A DNA stretch of 64,000 nt from VXPQ01 sp965117025 (GTDB lineage Bacteria; Bacteroidota; Rhodothermia; Rhodothermales; VXPQ01): contig OZ220746.1 in NCBI GenBank assembly GCA_965117025.1, forward strand, positions 2,046,001 through 2,110,000, in the 5' to 3' direction. A program made the position numbers and the translations under genes. The notes under the pieces were generated by a model. The model made no database searches, had not been told where the DNA came from, and saw only the letters and a program-made list of their open reading frames with translations. Shown one piece after another: positions 33,701 through 41,298 of this stretch (position 1 is the first letter of the stretch; every line of letters starts with the position of its first letter).

Positions 33701-34447
33701 CCCCATCGCGTAACGGATACCGCCAAGAAGATGCTGCAGGAAGAGCGGCTCCGAAAACGTTTCGTCCGTATGTCCCATCGCGGTGTACCACGCTCGTCCT
33801 CCATCGAACTCATGGTACCAGCTCATCGGATGGTTCTCGCCGTTCGTGCCGCCCTCATACGTGGTTTCGTCGATATCTATGAGGACTTCGATGTCGGGGT
33901 TGATGGAGTGGAAGTTGTAAAACTCGTCCTCGCGCTCCCACCGGTCCGGCAGTCCTTCTGTCGACGGATGGTCCTTGCGTAGCACCCGAAAGACGCCGCT
34001 CCGCACGTTCGGGTCGTTGGGATGGCTCTCGAAGTAGGCGCCGGCGAGTTTTCCGTACCAGGGCCAGTCGTACTCCGTATCGGTGGCGGCGTGGATGCCG
34101 ACGTAGCCGCCGCCCGCCTGGATGTAGCGCTCGAATTCGTCCTGCTGCGCCGGGTTGAGCACGTCTCCTGTCGTGTTCAGAAAGATCACGGCGCGGTAGT
34201 TCTTCAGGTTGTTTTCCGTGAACGCGGCCGCATCTTCGGTCGCATCGACCGCGAAGCCATGCTCTTCGCCAAGCTTGCGGAGGCTTTCCACGCCTGTTTC
34301 GATCGATGCGTGCCGGAATCCCTCCGTTTTCGAGAACACCAGGACACGGTCCTGTTTGGGCGTACTCAGGCCTACGGACAGGACTGCGGCGGCGCAGCAT
34401 ACCGCCAGCGCAGTGATCAGGTTCGAACGGATTTGAAGTCTACTCAT
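30779..34447 (-). CDS. ThuA / PQQ-type sugar dehydrogenase / PKD / cytochrome c fusion, exported
   Basis: About 1222 residues. After a signal peptide (SNLITALAVCCAAAVLSVGLS) comes a ThuA domain to about residue 255 (VLVFSKTEGFRH, GYVGIHAATDTEYDWPWY). A glucose/sorbosone dehydrogenase-like six-blade propeller follows (262-695; LDLTVLPDGRVLFVERGG, GLIGVAADPGFAQNGWIYLFFS). Then a PKD domain (about 696-782), a c-type cytochrome domain with heme site CLACH (C878, C881, H882) and a possible Met ligand (VMMPPHP), a beta-rich carbohydrate-binding-like module (975-1120) and a short helical tail. The likely role is oxidising a sugar or aldose outside the cytoplasm and passing electrons to the heme. It diverges from the rraA-like operon. 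A Met at 34471 is an alternative start. Confidence 0.87.
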   Translation of the reverse strand: MSRLQIRSNLITALAVCCAAAVLSVGLSTPKQDRVLVFSKTEGFRHASIETGVESLRKLGEEHGFAVDATEDAAAFTENNLKNYRAVIFLNTTGDVLNPAQQDEFERYIQAGGGYVGIHAATDTEYDWPWYGKLAGAYFESHPNDPNVRSGVFRVLRKDHPSTEGLPDRWEREDEFYNFHSINPDIEVLIDIDETTYEGGTNGENHPMSWYHEFDGGRAWYTAMGHTDETFSEPLFLQHLLGGIRYAMGAGALDYSRARPQENRFTKVVLAEKLDEPLDLTVLPDGRVLFVERGGAVHLYHPATEQITQIATIPVSTMYLNGNIAEDGLIGVAADPGFAQNGWIYLFFSPAGDEPKNVLARYRMQGDALDLDTEQMVLEVPVQRDECCHTGGSIAFDADGNLYLSTGDNTNPYGIGYAPIDERPGRAPWDAQKSSANTNDLRGKIVRITLQPDGSYTIPEGNLFPPGTPDTRPEIYTMGHRNPYQISVDRRTGFLYWGDIGPDASRDSVGRGPTGHDEFNQARQAGNYGWPYIIADNKPYHDFDYASQTPGAAFDPARPVNDSPNNTGLAELPPAQPAFLWYSSGPSPEFPLLGSGGRSAMAGPVFYRDDFADAERLFPSWYDSKLFLYEWMRGWIMAVTMNEEGDFLSMERFMPSHRFSNPIDMEFGPSGDLYVLEYGTAWFSANDDARLVRIEYNAGNRKPAPSLSVDRSAGATPLHVALSSEGTIDADGDTLRYEWAITNQDGTGFARLSERNPTYTFDQPGLYTATLTVTDTQGEHATVETQIVAGNEPPEVEIDLIEGNRSFFFAGTPIHYAVRVRDHEDGALQDGQIPAEQVTVTVDYLQEGYDQTAIAQGHFTPGVPIAHAAGQALVEGATCLACHQIDQSSIGPSYVAVAQKYEGDPDATQHLVKNIREGGSGVWGEVMMPPHPQFSESEAQQMVAYILSLAEEREAPSLLPVEGTYTPPAAAEDGTVQGIVVLRASYTDQGANGLPGALAKKTLVLRAPTVLAGDGELAEGVMRIAVPQFPTPMAIVSQPGSYIRFEQLDLTGISEIRLFALAPSQFQAQGGKVEIRLDAPDGPLLGETDFIRDVAMPTPFPVALESTVGTRDVYFTFKNDEHDGQGMLFVLTTVEFAGAGENVKQQIEEQSASAGLDTNSPIRDLLANEQAKAVLDKHVPGMTTNPQLQQAMDMSLRQIAPFAPQTFTEQLLEAIDKDLAEL

Positions 34448-34754
34448 GGGAGTACCCTGTACTTGTTTCATGGCGTGTGTGTGACGCCGGAGCGTGACGC
34501 TCCCCGGCCAGCGCCTGAACGACAAAGGGAGGCGAAAAAACCGCAAGAAAATATAGCCGAAAATTCCCTTGAAAATTCAAATTTGTCCCTGGATGCAGGT
34601 TCCGGAAGAACCCGAGATGGCCATTTGTAACCGCAATAACATATATTTTGACGTGCTTTCTATCCCCGTCCCGCATCCGCTCCCCTGATTTCAGGAATAC
34701 ATCCGGAAATATCGCATCAACACCCGTTTTCTCCAGCCACACGCACCCGCAGAT
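34448..34754. promoter_or_regulatory. Divergent promoter region of the ThuA fusion and the exported RraA operon
   Basis: The 307-bp region is AT-rich at 34540-34590 with a repeated GAAAAATTC / GAAAATTC (34559-34567 and 34572-34579). A dyad GGTTCcggaaGAACC lies at 34599-34613, with TTCCGGAA at its centre. tatattttg at 34642-34650 resembles a Bacteroidota -7 element. The dyad is a candidate operator shared by both genes. Confidence 0.4.
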
Positions 34755-35705
34755 ATGACGGCCAGCCGATTCTTGCCTTTTATCTTGCTGCCGCTCTTTT
34801 TTGCCCAGGCCGTTTCTGCGCAGCAAATCTCGAAAGAAGACCTTGTTTTTCTGACGCCCGAATGGCAGGGCGAACGGTTTCCCGATGGCCGGCCCCGCGT
34901 GCCCGACGACATCCTGGATCGGATGCGACAGGTTACCCTCGAAGAAGCCTGGGCGGTGCTGAGGGGAGCGAATTTCAACCATCAGTATGACGATGGCTGG
35001 ATGACGATTAACCCGGACAGCGTGCTGGTGGGCCGGGCCGTTACGGCGGTTTTCATGCCGGGCCGGCCGGATATTCATCGGGTGATCGACGAAAAAGGAC
35101 ATACCGAAGACGGGCGCATCGGGTCGCAGAATTCATGGCCGATCGACCTGCTTGTGAAGGGCGATGTCTATGTCGTCGATCAATTCGGCGCGCACGAAGA
35201 CGGACCGACCATCGGCGACAACCTGGGCAACTCGATCCATGCGAAGTCGGGCAACGGGATCGTCTATGACGGCGCCCTCCGGGATATCGACGGCCTCAAG
35301 GAAATCGGTTCGTTTACGTCTTTCTTTCGGAGTTATCACCCCTCCCATCACCTGAACAATCCCGACGGGAGACTCAACACTACCCTGGTCGGGATTAACC
35401 AGCCGACGCGGATCGGCAAGGCGACGGTGATGCCCGGCGACGTGGTACTGGGGCGGGACGGCGGCGTCATTTTTATACCTCCTCACCTGGCGGAGCAGGT
35501 GGTCACTACCTCGGAAATCGTTCGGCTTCGGGATCTGTTCGGGCATCAACGCCTTCGCGAGCAGGTCTATACGCCCGGTCAGATCGATACCCGATGGTCT
35601 GCGGAAATCGAGCGCGACTTTTCGCGGTGGCTCGAAGCGCACATCGACGAGCTTCCGGTGGCGAAAGAGCATATTCAGGATTACCTCAACACCCGAACCT
35701 GGTAG
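34755..35705 (+). CDS. Exported RraA-family (HMG/CHA aldolase-like) protein
   Basis: A 316-residue protein with a clear signal peptide (MTASRFLPFILLPLFFAQAVSA, cleaved before QQ). The RraA/HMG-aldolase core follows: VKGDVYVVDQF, TIGDNLGNSIHAK (D155, N156) and NGIVYDGALRDIDGL with R176 and D177. The Arg-Asp pair is the substrate and metal site of the pyruvate-releasing class II aldolases; the E. coli RNase E inhibitor RraA is not catalytic. So it is more likely an aldolase or decarboxylase acting outside the cytoplasm. Family members are usually cytoplasmic and near 160-240 residues; this is longer at both ends. It is the first gene of a tight operon (20 bp to the next gene). Confidence 0.85.
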   Translation: MTASRFLPFILLPLFFAQAVSAQQISKEDLVFLTPEWQGERFPDGRPRVPDDILDRMRQVTLEEAWAVLRGANFNHQYDDGWMTINPDSVLVGRAVTAVFMPGRPDIHRVIDEKGHTEDGRIGSQNSWPIDLLVKGDVYVVDQFGAHEDGPTIGDNLGNSIHAKSGNGIVYDGALRDIDGLKEIGSFTSFFRSYHPSHHLNNPDGRLNTTLVGINQPTRIGKATVMPGDVVLGRDGGVIFIPPHLAEQVVTTSEIVRLRDLFGHQRLREQVYTPGQIDTRWSAEIERDFSRWLEAHIDELPVAKEHIQDYLNTRTW

Positions 35706-35725
35706 GCGCACACCCTGAAAGAACC

Positions 35726-37009
35726 ATGAACAAGAGACACACCCGACGTTCCTTTTTGGCCGGAAGCGCGCTCGCTGGCGCATGGGCCGCCACGCCGCTC
35801 GCCGGATTCGGCCGTGGCCTGGAATCCGCCATCGAGAAGGCCAATCTGGCCTCTTCCCCGTCGGATCTGGCGATTACCGATATCAAATGCGGATACATAC
35901 GGAACGCCCACGGTCTTTTTGTGAAGATCTACACCAATCAGGATATCTGGGGCTGCGGCGAGGGAGTGGACGCGGTGCCCGGCACCTATCACCTGGTAAA
36001 AATGTTTGGCCAGCGGCTTGAGGGAGAGAATCCCTTAAATGTGCATCGGTTGTTCGAGGACATCCGCCGGAGAGGCTTTTTTGAAGGAGCCCAGTCGGGG
36101 ATGTACGTTGCCGTGTTGTCGGCGGTCGAGACCGCGTTGTGGGACCTTGCCGGCAAGGCGCTGGGTCTGCCGGTGTATCAGCTTCTGGGCGGCAAGTTTC
36201 GGGACCGGATCCGGGTCTACATGGATACGGCGCTGTATCAGTTCCGGCTGCCGACGCCGGAGCAGTTCGCCGAAGCCGCCACCGAAGCCGCCAACATGGG
36301 ATTTACGGCGATCAAGTTCGATCTGGATCAACGAAACGATCCGAACAAGTACGATCAATACAACTGGACCGCGAGCCCCGCAGAGCTGCAACGGATGGTC
36401 GACCAGATCTCGGCGGCTCGCGAAGCCGTGGGACCGAACATCGACATTTGCGCGGATATGCATGGCCGTTACGACGCACCCACGGCTCAGCAGGTCGCCA
36501 AACTCATGGAGCCGCTCAACCTGATGTGGCTTGAGGAGCCGATCCCGGCGGAAAACGTGGAGGCGTACAAACACATCACGGAATCCACGAGTACGCCCAT
36601 CTGCGCCGGGGAGAATCTTTACCTGGCGCACGGTTTCCGGCGGCTGCTCGAAATAGGCGCCGTAGATATTATCATGCCGGATCTGCAAAAGGCGGGCGGA
36701 TTGGGAGAAGGACAGCGGATCGCCAATTTGTCGAACCTGTACTATGTGCCGTTCGCACCGCACATGGTGGCCTCGTATCTGGGCGCCATGGCTTCGTGCC
36801 ATGTGTGCGCGTCCGTGCCCAATTTCATGGTGCTGGAGTGGCAAACCTATTTCCATTCCAATCCGATGTTTTCCGAGATCGTATCGTTCGACGGGCCGAT
36901 GGTGGAAGACGGGTTCATTCCGCTTTCGGAAAAGCCGGGGATCGGCGTAGAGATCAATGAGGAAGGCATGCGCCGGTACGCGACGGAAGGGATGCCGTTT
37001 TTCGAATAA
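35726..37009 (+). CDS. Tat-exported enolase-superfamily acid-sugar dehydratase
   Basis: A 427-residue protein. The N-terminus has a twin-arginine signal (RHTRRSFLAGSALAGAWAATPLAG), so it is probably folded before export. The mature part is a mandelate racemase/muconate lactonising enzyme-type barrel: AVLSAVETALWDLAGKALGLPVYQLLGGK, then metal ligands D244 (ICADMHG, with H246 next), E270/E271 (WLEEPIP) and E296 (CAGENLY). The Asp-His dyad of acid-sugar dehydratases is D319 (MPDLQKAGG) and H346 (APHM). It likely dehydrates an aldonic or uronic acid to a 2-keto-3-deoxy acid. A Met at 35594 is rejected because it lies inside the previous gene and would bury the Tat signal. Next gene begins 17 bp later. 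Confidence 0.87.
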   Translation: MNKRHTRRSFLAGSALAGAWAATPLAGFGRGLESAIEKANLASSPSDLAITDIKCGYIRNAHGLFVKIYTNQDIWGCGEGVDAVPGTYHLVKMFGQRLEGENPLNVHRLFEDIRRRGFFEGAQSGMYVAVLSAVETALWDLAGKALGLPVYQLLGGKFRDRIRVYMDTALYQFRLPTPEQFAEAATEAANMGFTAIKFDLDQRNDPNKYDQYNWTASPAELQRMVDQISAAREAVGPNIDICADMHGRYDAPTAQQVAKLMEPLNLMWLEEPIPAENVEAYKHITESTSTPICAGENLYLAHGFRRLLEIGAVDIIMPDLQKAGGLGEGQRIANLSNLYYVPFAPHMVASYLGAMASCHVCASVPNFMVLEWQTYFHSNPMFSEIVSFDGPMVEDGFIPLSEKPGIGVEINEEGMRRYATEGMPFFE

Positions 37010-37026
37010 GTTGACCCGCCGCCATC

Positions 37027-38142
37027 GTGCGTCCTTTGTACAGATACTTCCTTATCCTCGCTGCGCTTTGTGGGCTCGGCGCCATCGTACTCCTGATCCT
37101 TGGCGGCCTTGTGGCTACCGGCCCTGCGGTGGTCGGCTTTCTGGTGACCCTGGCTATTGGCGGGCTCGGCGTGCCCAGGCTCCGTCAGCTCGCCTTTACC
37201 ATCTGGATATTCGCCTCCGTCGCGGTGGCGATGTATTACCCGCAGTATTTCCTGCGCGCAGGCGATTTTGAATTCACGAGACTGATCGTTCCCCTGATCC
37301 AGATCATCATGTTCGGCATGGGCACGGCCATGAGCCTGAAGGATTTTGCAGGCGTGGTAAGGATGCCGAAAGGAGTGTTCGTCGGGCTTACCTGTCAGTT
37401 TACGATCATGCCGCTGGTGGGTCTGTCACTGGCCTGGATATTCGATTTTCCCGCTGAAATTGCAGCGGGGATCGTGCTGATCGGTTCGGTATCCGGTGGA
37501 GTGGCCTCGAATGTGATGGCGTACATCGCCAAGGCGAATCTGGCGCTGTCGATCACCATGACAGCCATTGCCACATTGGTGGCGCCGCTCATGACACCGT
37601 TGCTGATGCGGTTGCTTGCCAACCAGTTCGTGCCTGTCGATTTCGTGTCGATGATGATAAGCGTTGCGAAAATCGTGCTGGTCCCGATCGTGTTGGGGCT
37701 GCTCTTCAACAAAATCATGCACGGCCGGGCCCAATGGCTGCACCGCGCCATGCCGCTGGTCTCGATGGCCGGTATTGCGATAGTCCTGACGATCATCGTG
37801 GCTTCGGGCCGCGACGCATTGCTGGATATCGGGCTGCTGCTTTTCCTCGCCGCCATCATGCATAACGCGATAGGCTACGTGCTCGGCTACTGGGGATGCC
37901 GCCTGATAGGGCTCGACGAACAATCCTGCCGCACCATCTCGCTGGAAGTGGGGATGCAGAATGGCGGCCTGGCGACGGGTATTGCGGTAGAGATGGGCAA
38001 GGTGGCTACCGTCGGGCTGGCCCCGGCCATCTTCGGTCCGTGGATGAACATCTCCGGCTCGGCACTGGCGAACTGGTGGCGCCGCACCGAGGCTTCAGAC
38101 GATAAGGCAAAGGCGGACGACCCGGAAGCATCTGATACGTAA
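37027..38142 (+). CDS. BASS-family (bile acid:sodium symporter-like) transporter
   Basis: A 371-residue integral membrane protein, starting at a GTG. About ten hydrophobic segments are visible. The family signature is in the middle: FGMGTAMSLKDF and LIGSVSGGVASNVMAYIAKANLALSITMTAIATLVAPLMTPLL, with the unwound-helix crossover of the BASS fold. The last segments LEVGMQNGGLATGIAVEMG are also typical. Known BASS members carry bile acids, pyruvate (plant BASS2), ketopantoate (PanS) and other organic anions with sodium. Being the third gene of a tight exported-aldolase/exported-dehydratase operon, and ending at a strong terminator, it likely imports the small keto acid produced. Confidence in the family is high, in the substrate low. 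Confidence 0.88.
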   Translation: MRPLYRYFLILAALCGLGAIVLLILGGLVATGPAVVGFLVTLAIGGLGVPRLRQLAFTIWIFASVAVAMYYPQYFLRAGDFEFTRLIVPLIQIIMFGMGTAMSLKDFAGVVRMPKGVFVGLTCQFTIMPLVGLSLAWIFDFPAEIAAGIVLIGSVSGGVASNVMAYIAKANLALSITMTAIATLVAPLMTPLLMRLLANQFVPVDFVSMMISVAKIVLVPIVLGLLFNKIMHGRAQWLHRAMPLVSMAGIAIVLTIIVASGRDALLDIGLLLFLAAIMHNAIGYVLGYWGCRLIGLDEQSCRTISLEVGMQNGGLATGIAVEMGKVATVGLAPAIFGPWMNISGSALANWWRRTEASDDKAKADDPEASDT

Positions 38143-38186
38143 AATGCCCCTGCGTGCATAATCCGCAACGGGGTAGCATTTTTTTG
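38141..38186 (+). terminator. Rho-independent terminator of the RraA/dehydratase/BASS operon
   Basis: aaaatgc pairs with gcatttt, CCC pairs with GGG after a two-base bulge, and tgcg pairs with cgca around the loop tgcataatc. A run of seven T follows (38179-38185). The hairpin starts in the stop codon of the BASS gene. Confidence 0.75.
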
Positions 38187-38284
38187 ATAGTGTTCGTAGT
38201 GCTCGATAGCGCGGCGGCATTGCTTTGCAACGCCCGTCATTATATCATGCTTTCCGGCTTGATCTATCTCCCATTCTTCCTGCC

Positions 38285-39628
38285 ATGAAGCGTTGCATTG
38301 TGTTCACCATCCTGTTGGCGATCGTCTCTGCGGGTAACATGTTCGCCCAGACAGGTCCGCCGAACATCGTCGTTATTCTCGTAGACGATCTCGGCTATGG
38401 CGATCTTTCCAGCTATGGCGCGACGGATATGCATACCCCGGCGATCGATGGCCTGATTGCGTCGGGCATGCGCTTCGACCGGTTTTATGCCAACTCCTCG
38501 GTATGTTCGCCCACGCGCGCCTCGCTTTTGTCGGGCCGCTATCCGCCGATGGCCGGGGTGCCGGGCGTCATCCGGACCCGTGCCGAGGACAGTTGGGGAG
38601 CGCTCTCCGAAGACGTTATCTTGCTTCCGGAGATGCTCAGGCGCAAGGGATACCATACGGCCATGATCGGGAAATGGCATCTTGGATTGACCGCTCCCGA
38701 CCGGCCCCATGACCGGGGGTTCGATTTCTTCGAGGGGTTCCTTGGGGACATGATGGATGATTATTATGACCATCGTCGGCAAGGAATCAATTATATGCGG
38801 CGGAATGACGAGGTGATCACGCCGGAGGGACATGCTACAGACCTGTTTTCTTCCTGGGCGGTGCGTTACGTCGAAAGCCGCACGGCGTCGTCGGCTCCGT
38901 TCTTTCTCTACCTGGCCTACAATGCGCCGCACACGCCCATCCAGCCCCCGGAATCGTGGTTGCAGCGAGTCAGGGCGCGCGATCCCGGCCTTGATGAAGA
39001 CCGGGCCAAACTGGTGGCGCTGATCGAGCATATGGATGACGGCATCGGGCAGGTTCTCGAAGCTATCGAGGCGAACGGGTATTCGGAGAACACCCTGATC
39101 GTGTTTGCCAGCGACAACGGCGGGCAGCTCAACGTGGGGGCCAGTAACGGCGCGCTCCGCGATGGCAAACAAAGCATGTACGAAGGCGGGCTTCGCGTGC
39201 CGGCTGCCGTGGTATGGCCGGGGGTGGTCGCTTCCGGGTCCGTCTCTGATTATCACGCTCTGACCATGGATATCTATCCGACGCTGCTGGACGTTGCAGG
39301 CGTCCCGTTGACGCATTTCATCGACGGCAGGAGCTTTCTGCCGACGCTGTACGGCGAAAACCAGTCCTGGGAGGAGCGGTATCTGTTCTTCTCGAGGCGG
39401 GAAGGGAACTTGCGCTTCAATGGAAAGACCATCGAAGCAGTCCGTCATGGTCCGTGGAAGCTTCTCCAGAACAGTCCTTTTGCCCCGCTCGAGCTCTATA
39501 ATCTTGAAGAGGATCCGCTCGAAACAACCGATCTCTCCGCAGAGGAACCGGATGTCTTCCGTCGGCTTGCTGCGGCGCTGCGGGGATATATCCAGGAAGC
39601 GGGCAAAGTGCCCTGGCAGCGCAGGTAA
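38285..39628 (+). CDS. Sulfatase (arylsulfatase A type), exported
   Basis: A 447-residue formylglycine-dependent sulfatase with signal peptide MKRCIVFTILLAIVSAGNMFAQ. The metal-binding NIVVILVDDLGYGDLSSYG is followed by the sulfatase signature SSVCSPTRASLLSGRYP, where C74 would be converted to formylglycine, and by MIGKWHLG and FASDNGGQLNVGASNGALRDGK. It is thought to remove sulfate esters from polysaccharides. A Met at 38225 is rejected because the signal peptide starts at 38285. The sialate O-acetylesterase gene follows 90 bp downstream. No anaerobic sulfatase-maturing enzyme is in the window. Confidence 0.94.
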   Translation: MKRCIVFTILLAIVSAGNMFAQTGPPNIVVILVDDLGYGDLSSYGATDMHTPAIDGLIASGMRFDRFYANSSVCSPTRASLLSGRYPPMAGVPGVIRTRAEDSWGALSEDVILLPEMLRRKGYHTAMIGKWHLGLTAPDRPHDRGFDFFEGFLGDMMDDYYDHRRQGINYMRRNDEVITPEGHATDLFSSWAVRYVESRTASSAPFFLYLAYNAPHTPIQPPESWLQRVRARDPGLDEDRAKLVALIEHMDDGIGQVLEAIEANGYSENTLIVFASDNGGQLNVGASNGALRDGKQSMYEGGLRVPAAVVWPGVVASGSVSDYHALTMDIYPTLLDVAGVPLTHFIDGRSFLPTLYGENQSWEERYLFFSRREGNLRFNGKTIEAVRHGPWKLLQNSPFAPLELYNLEEDPLETTDLSAEEPDVFRRLAAALRGYIQEAGKVPWQRR

Positions 39629-39717
39629 CAACCCTTGCAGACCCGTTCTTCGATTGCCCTGATTCCATCACACCGCATACTATCATGACTTTCCGGCTTG
39701 GGAAACCCCTCCACTTT

Positions 39718-41142
39718 ATGAAGGCGCTCCTCCTCACCTGCATGATTGCCGTGAGCGGTACCGCCTATGGGCAATCCGCTTCGCACGATTCGTTCACCGT
39801 CTCCCGTCTTTTCTCGGAGGGTGCGATCCTGCAACGAAACGCGGCGGTTCCCGTGTGGGGCACGGCGCCCCCCGGAACGTCCGTAACCATTTCGTTCGAC
39901 GGCATGGTCCGGGAAGCGGAAGCAGGGCCGGATGGAACCTGGCGAGGCGCATTGGAGCCTCAGGACGCCGGGGGTCCTCACACGCTGACGATATCCGCCG
40001 GAGATCGGACCCTGGACATACAGGATGTCTGGTTCGGCGACGTATGGATTGCCTCGGGGCAGTCCAACATGGAATGGACCGTCGCCAATTCCGCGGATGC
40101 GGAAAACGAGATACGCTCCGCCAACGACCCGTACATTCGGCATTTCAAGGTGCCTCGTTCGTGGGCTTATGCACCGGAGTCGACGCTGGCGGGAGGGGAA
40201 TGGCACCCGACGGATTCAAACCACGCGGGGCAATTCAGCGCGGTGGGCTACTACTTCGCGCGTGCGCTCCGCACTTCGGTAGATATTCCTGTGGGTATCC
40301 TCAACACCTCCTGGGGAGGCAGTCGCATCGAGGCATGGCTGGAGCCGGACGCCCTGACGATGGCACCCGAAGAAATTGCCCGGCGGCTCAACGAGTATAA
40401 AGAGAGTGGCGAGGAAAGGACCAACCACCAGCCCACGTTGCTGTACAACAAGATGATTCACCCGCTGCTGTTCTTCCCGGTTACGGGATTCCTTTGGTAT
40501 CAGGGCGAATCCAATGCGGGCAATGCGGAAGATGCCGAACGGTACGCCATGCAGTTCCAGTCCCTTATATCCAGTTGGCGCAGCGCCTGGGGAAATGATA
40601 CAGCGCCTTTCCTGTTCGTTTCTCTTGCGGGTTTCCGCGCCGCTCCTCTTGAGCCGGGAGACAGTAACTGGGCGCTTATGCGCGAGTCGCAGTCGGCAGC
40701 CCTGACGCTACCCAATGTCGGGCAGGCCATCACGATCGATATCGGAGAGGCCGATGACATCCATCCGCGCAACAAGCAGGATGTCGGCCTTCGTCTTGCC
40801 CTGGCCGCCCGGCATCTCGCGTACGGAGAGGAGCTGGTATATTCCGGGCCGATTTATCGCGATCATGTCGTGGAGGGTGGCCGTGTGATCCTGTCGTTCG
40901 ATCACACGGGGTCCGGCCTTGTCGCCCGCGGATCGTCGCAACCTGGGGGATTCGCCATAGCGGGGGCGGACAGACACTTTGTATGGGCCGATGCCCGTAT
41001 CGACGGCGAGACGGTGGTGGTATCGAGTGATTCCGTCAAAAACCCTGTGGCCGTACGGTATGCGTGGGCCGACAATCCCGACCGCGCCAATCTCTACAAC
41101 AAGGAGGGGCTGCCGGCAGCGCCTTTTCGCACGGATCGTTAG
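39718..41142 (+). CDS. Sialate O-acetylesterase-like carbohydrate esterase, exported
   Basis: A 474-residue exported protein with signal peptide MKALLLTCMIAVSGTAYGQ. The SASA-type SGNH-like motif SGQSNMEWTV gives the catalytic serine, GYYFARAL and TSWGGSRIEAW match the family, and WYQGESNAGNAEDAERYAMQFQSLISSWR and EADDIHPRNKQDVGLRLALAA contain the catalytic Asp-x-x-His. It removes O-acetyl groups from sugars such as sialic acid or acetylated plant or algal polysaccharides; the substrate is not readable. A Met at 39685 is in frame and possible. With the sulfatase, it suggests use of decorated polysaccharides. Confidence 0.9.
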   Translation: MKALLLTCMIAVSGTAYGQSASHDSFTVSRLFSEGAILQRNAAVPVWGTAPPGTSVTISFDGMVREAEAGPDGTWRGALEPQDAGGPHTLTISAGDRTLDIQDVWFGDVWIASGQSNMEWTVANSADAENEIRSANDPYIRHFKVPRSWAYAPESTLAGGEWHPTDSNHAGQFSAVGYYFARALRTSVDIPVGILNTSWGGSRIEAWLEPDALTMAPEEIARRLNEYKESGEERTNHQPTLLYNKMIHPLLFFPVTGFLWYQGESNAGNAEDAERYAMQFQSLISSWRSAWGNDTAPFLFVSLAGFRAAPLEPGDSNWALMRESQSAALTLPNVGQAITIDIGEADDIHPRNKQDVGLRLALAARHLAYGEELVYSGPIYRDHVVEGGRVILSFDHTGSGLVARGSSQPGGFAIAGADRHFVWADARIDGETVVVSSDSVKNPVAVRYAWADNPDRANLYNKEGLPAAPFRTDR

Positions 41143-41298
41143 TTGCCTTTCATCCATTTGATTCTTTTTGACTTTTTTGCATATCACGTTTGTTTCACTT
41201 ATTGTTTTTAGAATCAAGCCGAAAAGGATTACAGGTTAATCCTCTGAAGCTGGAAGCGGACAACGCGTTCATTCAGGCGAAAAAATGATGTTGCTCAA

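Noticed and set aside
31847..33982. Plus-strand open frame of 711 codons opposite the ThuA fusion
   Set aside because: Shadow of a GC-rich gene. It is rich in Arg, Gly and Val, shows no domain, and overlaps the recognisable propeller fully.
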